64,000 bases of DNA from Paraburkholderia unamae (GCF_003268775.1 NZ_QLSU01000005.1:124001-188000); one strand, 5' to 3'. Shown: positions 28,162 through 38,055, counted from the first letter of the stretch. Numbers and translations are program-made. Notes: generated from the letters alone by a model not told the origin.

Positions 28162-28167
28162 TAGAAT
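28162..28167 (+). promoter_or_regulatory. Candidate -10 box (TAGAAT) for earP
   Basis: TAGAAT, one mismatch from consensus, about 120 nt before the earP ATG within the divergent uvrC/earP gap. No good -35 partner. Confidence 0.3.
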
Positions 28168-28287
28168 CGCAAGTTTAGATCATTCCGTGCCGCGCCGAAC
28201 CTGCCCGCCTGCGCCCGCAAATGGCCACAGATGGCCGCAGATGCCCGCATACCGGCCGCGCCGCGTCACCAGCACACCGCAATCGCC

Positions 28288-29472
28288 ATGACAGAAGCCC
28301 GCTCCCCCACTAGCGCTACCGGCGCGCCCATTGCCTGCGACCTGTTCTGCGCGGTGATCGACAATTACGGCGACATCGGCGTGTGCTGGCGGCTCGCGCG
28401 GCAACTCGCGCACGAGCACGGCTGGCAGGTGCGCCTGTTCGTCGACGACCTGCACGCGTTCCAGAAGCTCTGCCCCACGCTCGACACAGGCCGCGCGACG
28501 CAAAGCGTCGAAGGCGTGCTCGTCGAGCACTGGCACGCGCCCGCGCACGCCGGCGACACGCTCCAGATCGCCGATGTGGTGATCGAGGCGTTCGCCTGCG
28601 AGTTGCCCCCCGTCTATGTCGCCGCGATGGCCGCTCGCACGCGCAAGCCCGTCTGGCTCAATCTCGAATACCTGAGCGCCGAGGACTGGGTGGCCGACTT
28701 CCATCTGCGTCCCTCGCCGCATCCTCGCTACGCGCTCTCCAAGCATTTCTTCTTCCCCGGCCTCGGCCCCGGCACCGGCGGTGTGCTCAAGGAGCGCACG
28801 CTCGACGCCGAACGACTCGCCTTCGAGCGCTCGGCCGACGCGCGCGAAACCTGGTGGCGCAACGCGACGGGCGGTCCGCCGCCCGGCCCCGAAACCACCG
28901 TGATCTCGCTTTTCGCCTACGAGAACCCGGCCATCGCCCCCTTGCTCGAACAGTGGCGCGACGGCGGCAAGCCGGTTTTCCTGCTCGTGCCGGAGGGCCG
29001 CATTTCGGGCGCGCTGGCGCGATTTTTCGGCGTCCCGGCATTCGGTGCAGGCTCGCAGGCCACGCGCGGCGCGCTGCATGCGCAAGCGCTGGCGTTCACC
29101 GAGCAACGTGGCTATGACCCCTTGCTCTGGGCAAGCGACCTCAACTTCGTGCGCGGCGAGGACTCTTTCGTGCGCGCGCAGTGGGCGGCGCGGCCGTTCG
29201 TCTGGCACATCTACCCGCAAGCCGACGACGCCCATCTGCCGAAACTCGACGCCGCGCTCGCCCACTACGGCAGCACGCTGCCCGAAGCGCCGCGCGCCGC
29301 GCTCGAGCGTTTCTGGCATGCGTGGAATGGCCGCGGCGCGCCCGATTGGGCCGATTTCGCCCAGCACCTGCCCGCCTGCCGCGCGCGCGCAAGCGGTTGG
29401 GCGGGCGAACTGGCGCGGGTTGGCGACCTCGCTGGAAATCTAGCCGAATTCGCAAAAAGTCAGTTAAAATAA
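28288..29472 (+). CDS. earP: EF-P arginine rhamnosyltransferase
   Basis: 394-aa GT-B inverting glycosyltransferase that transfers L-rhamnose from dTDP-rhamnose onto Arg32 of EF-P, activating the factor for polyproline translation. The N-terminal [21 protein letters not shown] carries the two catalytic/substrate-binding Asp (D25 and D29 here); later family motifs include [22 protein letters not shown] and [20 protein letters not shown] at 28288 is chosen from family alignment; the frame is open further upstream. Directly followed by efp (163 nt), the characteristic pairing. Confidence 0.96.
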   Translation: MTEARSPTSATGAPIACDLFCAVIDNYGDIGVCWRLARQLAHEHGWQVRLFVDDLHAFQKLCPTLDTGRATQSVEGVLVEHWHAPAHAGDTLQIADVVIEAFACELPPVYVAAMAARTRKPVWLNLEYLSAEDWVADFHLRPSPHPRYALSKHFFFPGLGPGTGGVLKERTLDAERLAFERSADARETWWRNATGGPPPGPETTVISLFAYENPAIAPLLEQWRDGGKPVFLLVPEGRISGALARFFGVPAFGAGSQATRGALHAQALAFTEQRGYDPLLWASDLNFVRGEDSFVRAQWAARPFVWHIYPQADDAHLPKLDAALAHYGSTLPEAPRAALERFWHAWNGRGAPDWADFAQHLPACRARASGWAGELARVGDLAGNLAEFAKSQLK

Positions 29473-29635
29473 GCGGTTATCCGACGGCAGCCGTCTCAAG
29501 CGCTTCGACTTCGGCGCCCCTCGCGGTGAGCTTGCCAAAGCACACCAAACAGGGTCGCACCATCCGAACCCGCTTGCGACGTTTGCCGCCGCGCACACTC
29601 GAAGCTACTCAATCTGGACAGGACAGTTTTTTACT

Positions 29636-30193
29636 ATGAAGACCGCACAGGAACTCCGCGTCGGCAACGTCGTGATGATCGGTAACGACGCGATGGTCGT
29701 GCAGAAGGCCGAATACAACAAGTCGGGCCGCAACTCCGCCGTCGTGAAGATGAAGTTCAAGAACCTGCTGACCGGCGCGGGCATGGAAACCGTGTACAAG
29801 GCCGACGACAAGTTCGACGTCGTCGTGCTCGACCGCAAGGAAGTGACCTACTCGTACTTCGCCGACCCGATGTACGTGTTCATGGACGCCGACTACAACC
29901 AGTTCGAAGTCGAAGGCGAGATGATGGGCGACGCCCTGAACTACCTCGAAGACGGCATGGCTTGCGAAGTCGTGTTCTACAACGAGAAGGCCATCTCGGT
30001 CGAACTGCCGACCGTGCTCGTGCGCGAAATCATCTACACGGAACCGGCTGTCAAGGGCGACACGTCGTCGGGCAAGGTCCTGAAGACCGCCAAGCTGCAC
30101 ACCGGCTTCGAGCTGCAAGTGCCGCTCTTCTGCAACATCGGCGACAAGATCGAAATCGACACGCGTACGAACGAGTACCGCAGCCGCGCCTAA
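29636..30193 (+). CDS. efp: Elongation factor P
   Basis: 185-aa ribosome-binding factor that rescues ribosomes stalled on consecutive prolines. KOW-like domain I with the modification loop YNKSGRNS, where the tip residue is Arg32; this identifies the rhamnosylated EF-P class rather than the Lys34 beta-lysylated class. Two OB domains follow, ending [17 protein letters not shown]. Arg32 plus the adjacent earP makes the modification pathway self-consistent. A terminator lies about 80 nt downstream. Confidence 0.98.
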   Translation: MKTAQELRVGNVVMIGNDAMVVQKAEYNKSGRNSAVVKMKFKNLLTGAGMETVYKADDKFDVVVLDRKEVTYSYFADPMYVFMDADYNQFEVEGEMMGDALNYLEDGMACEVVFYNEKAISVELPTVLVREIIYTEPAVKGDTSSGKVLKTAKLHTGFELQVPLFCNIGDKIEIDTRTNEYRSRA

Positions 30194-30274
30194 GGCAGCA
30201 CGTTCGCGGGCAATTGCAGCGTGAGCGGCATCCGCCCGCGCTGCCCCTCGCGGCAAAAGGCCGGCACCGTCGTC

Positions 30275-30303
30275 AAAGCGCCCCTCGGGGCGCTTTTTCT
30301 TTT
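30275..30303 (+). terminator. Intrinsic terminator after efp
   Basis: AAAGCGCC/GGCGCTTT stem with a small GC-rich loop followed by TTCTTTTTTT. Confidence 0.88.
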
Positions 30304-30353
30304 TTTCCCGAACGTGTATGTTTGAGACTGCCACGGGAAATCCTTACCGGTTT

Positions 30354-30363
30354 TGCACGTGCA
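30354..30363. promoter_or_regulatory. Perfect 10-bp palindrome, possible enhancer site
   Basis: TGCACGTGCA lies about 80 bp upstream of the -24 element of the csbD promoter, a usual distance for a sigma-54 activator site. One half-site pair only; assignment is inference. Confidence 0.35.
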
Positions 30364-30435
30364 TTAGCGTACTTCCTGCCGCTGCGGCGCGGGTGGCCAC
30401 GCAGGCTGCGGTGCGCGCCGGCAAGGAATGTCTCG

Positions 30436-30451
30436 CGGCACGATTTCTGCT
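30436..30451 (+). promoter_or_regulatory. Sigma-54 (-24/-12) promoter upstream of csbD
   Basis: CGGCACG-ATTT-CTGCT: GG and GC dinucleotides are exactly 10 nt apart and the flanks match TGGCACG-N4-TTGCW except for two positions. It predicts a start near 30462, 46 nt before the csbD ATG. A sigma-54 activator gene lies 600 bp downstream. Confidence 0.7.
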
Positions 30452-30507
30452 GTGAGGGTGATCGAGCGTGCTTCGCGCATGGTCTTTCCCCGAACAGGAG
30501 AAACACG

Positions 30508-30717
30508 ATGAACAACGACATTGCTGAAGGCAAGTGGAAGCAGTTGATCGGCAAGGCCAAGGCGGCGTGGGGCGAGCTGACGGACGACGAGCTCGTGAAG
30601 GCCAAAGGACAGGCGGATCGCCTGGCCGGCCTGATCCAGGAACGCTACGGCAAGACGCGTGACGAAGCGGAACTGGAAGTGCGCCGCTGGTTCGACGCGC
30701 ACCGGCCGCGCGACTGA
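30508..30717 (+). CDS. CsbD family stress-response protein
   Basis: 69-aa small hydrophilic protein. Typical CsbD layout: starts MNNDIAEGKWKQLIGKAKAAWGEL, then DDELVKAKGQADRLAGLIQERYG and a charged C-terminus. CsbD proteins are induced by general stress in Bacillus and abundant in many proteobacteria; biochemical role unknown. ATG is preceded by CAGGAGAAACACG. Monocistronic between the efp terminator and the sigma-54 regulator, with its own sigma-54-type promoter. Confidence 0.92.
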   Translation: MNNDIAEGKWKQLIGKAKAAWGELTDDELVKAKGQADRLAGLIQERYGKTRDEAELEVRRWFDAHRPRD

Positions 30718-31048
30718 CGCGCCGTTCACGGCATGGCCGGTACGGCCGCCCACTTGCAGGCAACAGGGGGTTTGCGCAGACGCCAGGGCGCCATGCGTCC
30801 GCGGCTTGACCCGCTGCACGGCCGCCGGTGGCTCAGCGCCCGGCAGCGCCGTCGCGCCCCCGCCCTGGCGCAGCACAACTGGGAGGACCGCAACTGAAAC
30901 ACCTGCTTCGAGACATCCCGGTGATCTCGGTGAAACCTTTCGTATCGTGCCGCGCTTCCGCGCGCCGCGCAGCCGTCTGCCGGGGCGCCCGCGCCATCCG
31001 TGCGCGAGCCGCCGGCGCGACCGCGCTCATCCGTAAGCCGCTACCGCC
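30718..31048. other. Intergenic region csbD / sigma-54 regulator
   Basis: 331 bp, GC-rich. I see no hairpin with a U-tract after csbD, so read-through into the regulator gene is possible. No credible small gene and no clear promoter hexamers. Confidence 0.5.
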
Positions 31049-32434
31049 ATGCCACACGCCCTGATTGTCGAAGACGATCCGAACAGCCTGTCAGGTCTCT
31101 CAGCGATCCTGTCAGCCGACGGATTCTCCGTCGACACTGCCGCCACACTCGCCGAGGCGCGCGCCGCGCTCGCGCGCTTTATCCCCGATGTCGTGCTCGT
31201 CGACCTGAACCTGCCCGATGGCGGCGGCCTCGAACTGCTCCCGCATCTGCCCGCGCAACCGCCGGGCGGCGCGCTACCCGTCATCGTGATGACCGGCAAC
31301 GCCACGGTGGAAAGCGCGATCGAAGGCCTGCGCCACGGCATCTGGGACTATCTGCTCAAGCCGGTCAATATTCCGCGCCTGCGCAGCCTGCTCGCGCGCA
31401 TTCCGCGTCCCTACGAGCTGACCGAGGAGGTCCGCACGCTGCGCGCCGCGCTGCGCCAGATGGGGCGCTTCGGGCCCATGCTCGGGCGCAGCGGCGCGAT
31501 CCAGCATGTCTACGACACGCTCGAACAACTCGCGCCCACCGAATCCGCGATCCTCGTGCACGGCGAGGCCGGCACCGGCAAGGAAGTCGCCGCACGCACG
31601 CTGCACCAGTTGAGCCGCCGCCGCAAAGGGCCGTTCGTCGTGTGCGACGCCCGCGCGCTCGTTGCCGAGGCGGCGAGCGGACGACCGCTCGCGAGCGTGC
31701 TGTTCGGCCACGAACGCGGCGCGTTCAGTGGCGCGGAGCAGCGCGAGCCGGGCCTCGTCGATCAGGCGGGCGGCGGCACGCTCTTCATCGACGAGCTAAC
31801 CGACCTGCCGCGCGAGCAGCAGGAAACGCTGCTGCGCGCGCTCGATTCGCAAACCTTCATGCGCGTGGGCGGCAACAGCGAGGTGGGCACGGACTTCCGC
31901 CTCGTCGCCGCCACGCGGGCCGTGCCGCGCGAAGCGGTCCAGCAAGGCATGCTGCACCAGGATTTGTGGCTGCGCCTCGACGCCGCGGCACTGCCGTTGC
32001 CGCCGCTGCGCGAGCGCGACGATGACGCCGCGCTTCTCGCATGCGCGTGTGTCGACGAGCTCAATCAGGACGCGCTGGTGCACGGCATGGCGGGCGCGTC
32101 GCGCCTCGTCGCGCCGTCGTTCATCCGCGAATGCCTGGCCTACGACTGGCCCGGCAACGTGCGCGAGTTGCAGGAACGCGTGAAGCGCGCGTGGCACGCG
32201 TCGGGCGAGGTGCTGGAAACCTTGCAGGCCGAGGAAAGCAGCGGCGCGAGCCCGCGCGACATGAACGGCGGCCGCGTGCAGGTGACGGTGGGCACGCCGC
32301 TCGCCGACGTGGAAGAGATGCTGATTCGCGCGACGCTCGACGCCGTGGGCGGCACGCGCCACCGAGCGGCGTCCCTGCTCGGCATCAGCCCGAAGACGCT
32401 CTACAACAAGCTGCAACGCATGCGCCTGAACTGA
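31049..32434 (+). CDS. Sigma-54-dependent response regulator (NtrC family)
   Basis: 461 aa. Receiver domain (acidic pair D9/D10, phospho-acceptor D52, K104), AAA+ domain (Walker A GEAGTGKE at 172-178, GAFSGA at 224-229, Walker B GGGTLFIDE, sensor/Arg region LPPLRERDDD) and a Fis-type C-terminal helix-turn-helix (RHRAASLLGISPKTLYNKLQRM). It would hydrolyse ATP to open sigma-54 promoters on phosphorylation. The sigma-54 contact motif is GAFSGA instead of GAFTGA, a conservative change. No histidine kinase gene is adjacent, so it is an orphan here. A plausible target is the csbD promoter just upstream. Confidence 0.93.
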   Translation: MPHALIVEDDPNSLSGLSAILSADGFSVDTAATLAEARAALARFIPDVVLVDLNLPDGGGLELLPHLPAQPPGGALPVIVMTGNATVESAIEGLRHGIWDYLLKPVNIPRLRSLLARIPRPYELTEEVRTLRAALRQMGRFGPMLGRSGAIQHVYDTLEQLAPTESAILVHGEAGTGKEVAARTLHQLSRRRKGPFVVCDARALVAEAASGRPLASVLFGHERGAFSGAEQREPGLVDQAGGGTLFIDELTDLPREQQETLLRALDSQTFMRVGGNSEVGTDFRLVAATRAVPREAVQQGMLHQDLWLRLDAAALPLPPLRERDDDAALLACACVDELNQDALVHGMAGASRLVAPSFIRECLAYDWPGNVRELQERVKRAWHASGEVLETLQAEESSGASPRDMNGGRVQVTVGTPLADVEEMLIRATLDAVGGTRHRAASLLGISPKTLYNKLQRMRLN

Positions 32435-32455
32435 AATGCGCTGAGCGGCCGATAA

Positions 32456-32492
32456 AAAAGGCGGCCCTTCGTCACCGAAGGGCCGCCTTTTC
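32456..32492. terminator. Bidirectional terminator between sigma-54 regulator and nagZ
   Basis: Perfect 11-bp stem GCGGCCCTTCG/CGAAGGGCCGC with a TCAC loop, A-run before and CTTTTCTCTTT after. Both converging genes end within 40 nt of it. Confidence 0.9.
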
Positions 32493-32526
32493 TCTTTCCC
32501 GCTGCGTGTGGCGTGCGCTGCTTCGC

Positions 32527-33567
32527 TCAGGGCAAGACGCTGCGCAACAGCGCCTGCGCTTCGACATAGCCGGGGTCGGCCGCGAGCTTGTCCCAGCGCT
32601 GCGCCTTGCCGCGCGCGCGCATGCGCCTGATGCGCTGGCCCGACGCCTTCGCGGCACGGCGCGGCTCCACGTTGCGCAACGCGTCGAGCACTTTTTCCGC
32701 CTCGTGCGGCTGGTTGCAGATCAGCACCATGTCGCAGCCGGCCTCGAGCGCCGCGCGCGCGCCCTCCACGAGCGTGCCGCCCTGGCGCGCCGCTTCCATC
32801 GAGAGATCGTCGCTGAAGATGGCGCCGGTGAAACGCAGCCGCTTGCGCAGGACCTCTTCGACCCAGATGCGCGAGAAGCCCGCCGGCTTCGCATCGACCT
32901 TCGGATAGATCACATGCCCCGGCATGACCGCCGAAAGCGAAAGGCCGAGCCAGTCATAAGGCAGTGCGTCCTCGCCGAGGATCGCTTCGAGCGGGCGTTC
33001 GTCCACAGGCACCGCGACGTGCGAATCGGCCGTGGCGAAGCCGTGACCCGGAAAGTGTTTGCCGCAATTGGCCATGCCCGCAAGCGAGAGGCCGTGATTC
33101 AGGCTCTTGGCGAGCAGCGTGACGACGCGCGGGTCACGATGGAACGCGCGGTCCCCCACCACCTTCGATTGCCCGTAGCCGAGATCGAGCACCGGCGTGA
33201 ACGAGAGGTCGATGCCGCACGCGCGCAACTCGCTCGCGAGGATGTAGCCCACTGCCGTCGCGAGCTTGGTGGCGAGCAGCACGTCCTTGTCCCACAGTTC
33301 GCCCAGGCGCCCCATGGCGGGCAGCACCGTGAAGCCGTCGGTGCGAAAGCGCTGCACGCGGCCGCCCTCGTGGTCGACGGCGATCAGCAGGTCCTCGCGC
33401 ACCGCGCGAATCGCGTCGGTGAGCGCGACGAGCTGCGCGCGGTTCTCGTAATGCCGCGCGAACAGGATCACACCGCCCGTCATGGGATGCGCAAGACGGC
33501 GCACGTCGTCGTCGGTCAGCGTGGTGCCGACCACGTCGAGCATTACCGGTCCGGAAAGTCTCTTCAT
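32527..33567 (-). CDS. nagZ: Beta-N-acetylhexosaminidase
   Basis: 346-aa cytoplasmic GH3 enzyme that removes GlcNAc from 1,6-anhydro-MurNAc muropeptides during peptidoglycan recycling; its products can influence AmpC induction. Seen: TGGVILFARHYENRAQL, the family signature KHFPGHG with the catalytic His loop (TADSHVAVP), and the nucleophile Asp in IFSDDLSME. A basic C-terminal segment (RRIRRMRARGKAQRW) is longer than in E. coli. Last gene of the lepA-to-nagZ block, 54 nt after acpS. Confidence 0.95.
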   Translation of the reverse strand: MKRLSGPVMLDVVGTTLTDDDVRRLAHPMTGGVILFARHYENRAQLVALTDAIRAVREDLLIAVDHEGGRVQRFRTDGFTVLPAMGRLGELWDKDVLLATKLATAVGYILASELRACGIDLSFTPVLDLGYGQSKVVGDRAFHRDPRVVTLLAKSLNHGLSLAGMANCGKHFPGHGFATADSHVAVPVDERPLEAILGEDALPYDWLGLSLSAVMPGHVIYPKVDAKPAGFSRIWVEEVLRKRLRFTGAIFSDDLSMEAARQGGTLVEGARAALEAGCDMVLICNQPHEAEKVLDALRNVEPRRAAKASGQRIRRMRARGKAQRWDKLAADPGYVEAQALLRSVLP

Positions 33568-33621
33568 CGATCAGTTTTTGCGTAGATGCCGCGCCGCGCG
33601 CGGCGTGGGATGCGTGGGATA

Positions 33622-34020
33622 TCAGCCGTTGATTTCGGCGACCACGAACGACACCGCGTAATCGCGTTCGTCGGTGATGCTCACGCGCGCCGTGATGCCG
33701 CGTTCGTCGAGCCAGTGCGCGAGTTCGCCCGAAGCGACGATCACCGGCCGCCCGCCCGGCTCGTTGAGGGTTTGCATGGCGCGCCAGGTCATCGGCATGC
33801 GCATGCCCATGCCGATCGCTTTCGAGAACGCCTCCTTCGCGGAAAAGCGCGTGCACAGGTAAGCGAGCCCGCGCGCCTCCGAGCGCGCCTTGCGCGCCTC
33901 GTACACGGCCAGCTCGTCCGGGCCGAGCACGCGCGGGGCGAAGCGACCGTTGGTGCGCTCCATGACCGCCGCCACGCGGCTCACCTGGATGATGTCGGTG
34001 CCGATACCGTAGATCGCCAT
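33622..34020 (-). CDS. acpS: Holo-[acyl-carrier-protein] synthase
   Basis: 132-aa phosphopantetheinyl transferase that converts apo-AcpP to holo-AcpP using CoA. N-terminal [14 protein letters not shown] with the Mg-binding Asp (D9) and the signature [12 protein letters not shown] with the catalytic Glu. Its substrate AcpP is encoded 14 kb away in the same cluster. Start ATG at 34020 by family alignment. Lies between pdxJ (64 nt upstream) and nagZ. Confidence 0.96.
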   Translation of the reverse strand: MAIYGIGTDIIQVSRVAAVMERTNGRFAPRVLGPDELAVYEARKARSEARGLAYLCTRFSAKEAFSKAIGMGMRMPMTWRAMQTLNEPGGRPVIVASGELAHWLDERGITARVSITDERDYAVSFVVAEING

Positions 34021-34084
34021 GAGACTCCCGAGTATGGATGTCGATTGCGTGAGCGTTGCGCTTGCGCCCTGCGGGAAGCCCGGT

Positions 34085-34849
34085 TCAGGCGCGCGAGCCC
34101 AGACGCGCCGCAACCATGATCGCCTTCATTTCGCGCACCGCGTTTTCCCAGCCCGCGAAGATTGCGTGCGCAACGATCGCGTGGCCGATGTTCAGTTCGA
34201 CGATACCGTCGATGGCGGCGATCTGCTGCACGTTCGTGTAGTGCAGGCCGTGTCCGGCGTTCACCTTCAGGCCAAGGCTGTTGCCGCAGTTCACGCCCGC
34301 CACCACGCGCTCGAATTCGCGCTCCTGCTCGCCCGCGTCGTGCGCCTCGGCGTAGCGGCCCGTGTGCAGCTCGATCACGGGCGCGCCCGCTTCGTGCGCC
34401 GCGCGGATCTGCGTTTCGTCCGGGTCGATGAAGAGCGACACGCGGCAGCCCGCTTCGGCCAGTTGACGGCACGCGGCGGCGACGGCGTCGAAGTGGCCCG
34501 CGACGTCGAGGCCGCCCTCGGTCGTGAGCTCCGCGCGCTTTTCGGGCACGAGGCAAACATCTTGCGGCTGGATCTCGCAGGCGATGTCGAGCATCTCGGC
34601 CGTCACCGCGCATTCGAGGTTCATGCGCGTTTTCAGTTGCGGGCGCAGCGTGCGCACGTCGGCGTCGACGATATGGCGGCGATCCTCGCGCAGGTGCAGC
34701 GTGATCACGTCGGCGCCCGCCTCTTCGGCGAGGAGCGCCGCGCGGATCGGATCGGGATAAGCAGTGCCACGCGCGTTGCGCAGCGTGGCGACGTGGTCGA
34801 TGTTGACGCCGAGGTCGATCACGTTGGGCGAAGTGAGAAAGAAGCTCAT
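34085..34849 (-). CDS. pdxJ: Pyridoxine 5'-phosphate synthase
   Basis: 254-aa TIM-barrel enzyme condensing 1-deoxyxylulose-5-phosphate with 3-amino-2-oxopropyl phosphate to pyridoxine phosphate (DXP-dependent vitamin B6 route). The N-terminal [22 protein letters not shown], the central [10 protein letters not shown] and MNLECAVT, and the phosphate-binding C-terminal GLHYTNV and [12 protein letters not shown] are all present. The ATG overlaps the recO stop by 4 nt, so translation is probably coupled. Same pdxJ-acpS order as in E. coli. Confidence 0.97.
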   Translation of the reverse strand: MSFFLTSPNVIDLGVNIDHVATLRNARGTAYPDPIRAALLAEEAGADVITLHLREDRRHIVDADVRTLRPQLKTRMNLECAVTAEMLDIACEIQPQDVCLVPEKRAELTTEGGLDVAGHFDAVAAACRQLAEAGCRVSLFIDPDETQIRAAHEAGAPVIELHTGRYAEAHDAGEQEREFERVVAGVNCGNSLGLKVNAGHGLHYTNVQQIAAIDGIVELNIGHAIVAHAIFAGWENAVREMKAIMVAARLGSRA

Positions 34850-35859
34850 AGGTTCTGCAAGTCGATCAGGATCTGGCGCGTCGCGAGCGGCGTGCCGCCA
34901 AGGTAGTTATTCAGCAGGAAGCGCATGAGCGCCTTGCTCTGCGCAACGGTTTGAGGCCGATGGTAATCGTCCTCTTCCATATCGAGCAACGTCTGACCCG
35001 AGAGCACCGGCCATTGCACGGGCCACTCGTCGGAGGCCTCGCGCACGCCGCGTTCCGGATCGAACACGTAGCGCCCTTCGGCCACCACGGTCTTGCGGCT
35101 CACGGTGCGGTTGAGCGCGAGCGCGTAACCCGCCTCGCGCAACAGCACGCGCTCGAACGAGCGTAACACCTGCACGGGCGGCTCGTCGTGCGCGAGGCGC
35201 GTGAGCGTGACGACGTAATGGCGAAAGAGTTCGGGGTGGGGATCTTCGCGCGCGATGAACTTCACGAGCAGCTCGTTCACGTAGAAGCCGCACAGGAGCG
35301 CATCGCCCGTGAGCGGCAGCATGCCGCCCACCCACTCGGCGCCGGTGAGCGTGCGCACTTCGCCCTTGCCGGTCCACGAGAGCGCGAGTGGCTGGAAGGT
35401 TTGCAGCACGCCGCGCAGCGCCGAATGGGGGCGCTTTGCACCCTTCGCGACGAGTGCGACGCGGCCGTGGTCGCGCGAAAGCACATCGATGATGAGGCTG
35501 GTTTCGCGGTACGGGTAGCTGTGCAGCACGAAAGCGGGCTGCTCGGCGATGCGGTAGTCGGGAGTCGTGCTGCGTGAGGCGCGCGGCAGTTGCGAGCGCG
35601 CGGTCGTCTTGCGGGCGGGACGCGGCTGCGCGCGGCCTTCGAGCGTCGCGTCGGCGCCTTCGGTCATCGCGTTGCGCGTTGCGCCGCCTTTCGTGACCCT
35701 TGCGTCCTTGGCGGCCTTCGTGGTCTTGGCACCTGCCGTACGCGAGCGGCGCGTGCCAGGGGCTTCGAATGCCTCGTCTGAGGCATTCGTTTCGTCGGCC
35801 TGCGCTTCATCGGGCGCGGGCCAGTCGTCGTGCAGGGTTCCGGCTGCGCCGTCACTCAT
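34846..35859 (-). CDS. recO: DNA repair protein RecO with N-terminal extension
   Basis: 337 aa. RecO loads RecA on SSB-coated DNA and anneals strands in gap repair. The conserved OB fold begins only near residue 101 ([20 protein letters not shown]), followed by [15 protein letters not shown] and the helical domain ([18 protein letters not shown]). The first about 100 residues are Ala/Thr/Arg/Lys-rich and probably disordered; E. coli RecO is 242 aa. The start ATG at 35859 could be later, but no clear ribosome site marks the conserved boundary. 18 nt after era; overlaps pdxJ by 4 nt. Confidence 0.93.
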   Translation of the reverse strand: MSDGAAGTLHDDWPAPDEAQADETNASDEAFEAPGTRRSRTAGAKTTKAAKDARVTKGGATRNAMTEGADATLEGRAQPRPARKTTARSQLPRASRSTTPDYRIAEQPAFVLHSYPYRETSLIIDVLSRDHGRVALVAKGAKRPHSALRGVLQTFQPLALSWTGKGEVRTLTGAEWVGGMLPLTGDALLCGFYVNELLVKFIAREDPHPELFRHYVVTLTRLAHDEPPVQVLRSFERVLLREAGYALALNRTVSRKTVVAEGRYVFDPERGVREASDEWPVQWPVLSGQTLLDMEEDDYHRPQTVAQSKALMRFLLNNYLGGTPLATRQILIDLQNL

Positions 35860-35877
35860 ACGCGGTGCCCGTCGTGC

Positions 35878-36783
35878 TTACTCGTAACCGTAGGCGCGCA
35901 GCCCGGCTTCGTTGTCGGCCCAGCCGCTCTTCACCTTCACGAAGGTCTCGAGGTACACGGGGCCGTCGAACAGCTTTTCCATGTCGACGCGCGCCTCGGT
36001 GCTGATCTGCTTGAGCTTTGCGCCCTTCTGGCCGATCACCATCGCTTTCTGCGTATCGCGCTCGACAAGGATCGTCGCGAAAATGCGGCGCAGGCGCCCT
36101 TCCTGCTCGAACTTGTCGATCAGGACGGTGCTCGTGTACGGCAATTCGTCGCCGGTCCAGCGGAACACCTTCTCGCGCAGGATCTCGGCGGCGAGGAAGC
36201 GCTCGCTGCGGTCGGTGAGGTCGTCTTCGCCGTAGATCGGCTCGCCTTCGGGCAGATACGGCTTGAGCGTCGCGAGCAGGCGCTTGATGTCGGCGGGATC
36301 GTTGGCCGAGAGCGGCACGATCTCGCGGAACTCGCGCAGACCCTGCACCTGCTGGATGAACGGATACAGCGTGCCCTTGTCGGTCACGCGGTCGATCTTG
36401 TTGGCGATCAGGATCGTGGGCGCATTCGGCGGAATCAGGTCAAGGACCTTCTGGTCGTCGGGGCCGAACTTGCCGGCCTCGATCACGAACAGCACGGCGT
36501 CCACCGAACTGAGCGTCGACGTCACCGCGCGATTGAGCGAGCGGTTGAGCGCGGTGCTGTGGCGCGTCTGGAAACCGGGCGTGTCGACGAAGACGTACTG
36601 CGCGTCGTCGATCGTATTGATGCCGGTGATGCGATGGCGCGTAGTCTGCGCCTTGCGCGACGTGATGCTGATCTTCTGGCCGACCAGCGCGTTCATCAGC
36701 GTCGACTTGCCAACGTTCGGACGGCCGACGATCGCGACCATGCCGCAACGGAAGCCGGCAGGAGTGGAAGTGGGAGCGTTCAT
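35878..36783 (-). CDS. era: GTPase Era
   Basis: 301-aa essential GTPase in 30S subunit maturation, binding near the 16S rRNA 3' end. G1 GRPNVGKST (from about G20), switch region [11 protein letters not shown]3 DTPGF, G4 NKIDRV; the C-terminal KH domain includes [18 protein letters not shown]. Length equals E. coli Era (301). The order rnc-era-recO-pdxJ-acpS is conserved across proteobacteria. Confidence 0.98.
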   Translation of the reverse strand: MNAPTSTPAGFRCGMVAIVGRPNVGKSTLMNALVGQKISITSRKAQTTRHRITGINTIDDAQYVFVDTPGFQTRHSTALNRSLNRAVTSTLSSVDAVLFVIEAGKFGPDDQKVLDLIPPNAPTILIANKIDRVTDKGTLYPFIQQVQGLREFREIVPLSANDPADIKRLLATLKPYLPEGEPIYGEDDLTDRSERFLAAEILREKVFRWTGDELPYTSTVLIDKFEQEGRLRRIFATILVERDTQKAMVIGQKGAKLKQISTEARVDMEKLFDGPVYLETFVKVKSGWADNEAGLRAYGYE

Positions 36784-36837
36784 GATCGGACCGGAATAAA
36801 AATACGGGAGGCGCGCCAGTGGCGCGCGCAGGTGGAA

Positions 36838-38040
36838 TCAGTGGCCGGCATCGGCCGCGCGCACGGGAATCGCCGCGGCGATTTCGGCGTGCGCTTCAGG
36901 GTCGGCATCGGTGGCGCTTTCGGCCGGCGCCGGCGCGTCGCTCGCGCTCGTTGCCGTCGCTTCGCGAACACGCAGTGTGGGGCGGGCTTCGGCAGCAGGT
37001 GCGGCGTTTTGCACACGCTCGACCGGACGATGCGCGGATTCGGTTTTCGCCGCGCCCGAACGATGGCCGATCGCACCGGCCGACGGCACGCCGTCGGAAC
37101 TCGCGGGTTTGTCCTTCTCCGCCGGACGCTCCTGCACATGCGCCGCGCGGATGACCGCCAGCGGCGCACCCTGCGCCGCCGCGGCGCGCTCAGCGCCCTC
37201 GCCTGCCGCGGCGCCTTGTGCCGCCGTACGCGCGGCCGCGCGCTCGCGGCGCTCCGGCGCACGCAGGTCGAGCGCGCCCTGCACGCCCGTCACGCCGGGG
37301 ACGACCTCAGGTTCGGTTTTCGGGGCGCGCGCGCCCTTCGAACGGCGCGGCTTGGCGACCAGCGCGGGCGCCGCCGCCATCACCTCGTCGAGCGCCTTCT
37401 TCGCTGCGGCCTGCTCGGCCGCGCGACGGCTCGCCCCCGAACCCGACACCTTCACGTCGAGCTTGGGCACCGTGCATTCGACTTCGAACTGCTGATTGTG
37501 CGCCGCACCATGCGTCGCGACGACCGTATAGGTCGGCAGCGCAATCTTGTGGCCCTGGAGATACTCCTGGAGCAGCGTCTTGGCATCCTTGCCGAGCGTG
37601 CGCGGGTCGATGTGATCGAGAATCGGCACGTAGAGGCGCTTGATGACCGTCTGCGCCGCGTCGAAGCCGCTGTCGAGGAAGATCGCGCCGAAAATGGCCT
37701 CCAGCGCGTCCGCGAGGATCGACGGGCGGCGGAAGCCGCCGCTGCGCAACTCGCCCTCGCCAAGACGCAGGCCGTCGGCAATATTGAGGGCCTGAGCAAT
37801 TTCGTAGAGCGACTGCTGCTTGACCAGATTCGCGCGCACGCGCGAGAGGTCGCCTTCGTCCAGCTTGCCAAAACGTTGGAACAATAGGGCAGCCACCGCG
37901 CAATTTAGAACCGAATCACCGAGGAATTCGAGGCGTTCGTTATGCGTGGCACTGTGACTGCGGTGGGTCAAAGCCTGGCGCAACAATTCCGCATTGCGAA
38001 ATTCGTAGCGCAAACGGCTTTCCAACGGAGATTGGGGCAT
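36838..38040 (-). CDS. rnc: Ribonuclease III with long C-terminal tail
   Basis: 400 aa; processes rRNA precursors and double-stranded mRNA regions. The catalytic signature ERLEFLGDS lies at residues 35-43 with E38, D42, D111 and E114 matching the metal-binding residues of E. coli. The dsRNA-binding domain occupies about 153-222 (KTLLQEYLQ ... [14 protein letters not shown]). Beyond about residue 225 there is a 175-residue Ala/Pro/Arg/Glu-rich tail absent from E. coli (226 aa). No Shine-Dalgarno is visible before the ATG; a strong hairpin sits 15 nt upstream. Confidence 0.96.
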   Translation of the reverse strand: MPQSPLESRLRYEFRNAELLRQALTHRSHSATHNERLEFLGDSVLNCAVAALLFQRFGKLDEGDLSRVRANLVKQQSLYEIAQALNIADGLRLGEGELRSGGFRRPSILADALEAIFGAIFLDSGFDAAQTVIKRLYVPILDHIDPRTLGKDAKTLLQEYLQGHKIALPTYTVVATHGAAHNQQFEVECTVPKLDVKVSGSGASRRAAEQAAAKKALDEVMAAAPALVAKPRRSKGARAPKTEPEVVPGVTGVQGALDLRAPERRERAAARTAAQGAAAGEGAERAAAAQGAPLAVIRAAHVQERPAEKDKPASSDGVPSAGAIGHRSGAAKTESAHRPVERVQNAAPAAEARPTLRVREATATSASDAPAPAESATDADPEAHAEIAAAIPVRAADAGH

Positions 38041-38055
38041 GGGGAGAGTATAACG

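Noticed and set aside
32041..33585. 514-codon plus-strand frame over the end of the sigma-54 regulator and nagZ
   Set aside because: Crosses a strong bidirectional terminator and overlaps two certain genes.
35830..37887. 685-codon open frame antisense to era and rnc
   Set aside because: Runs across two conserved genes on the other strand; Arg/His-rich noise.
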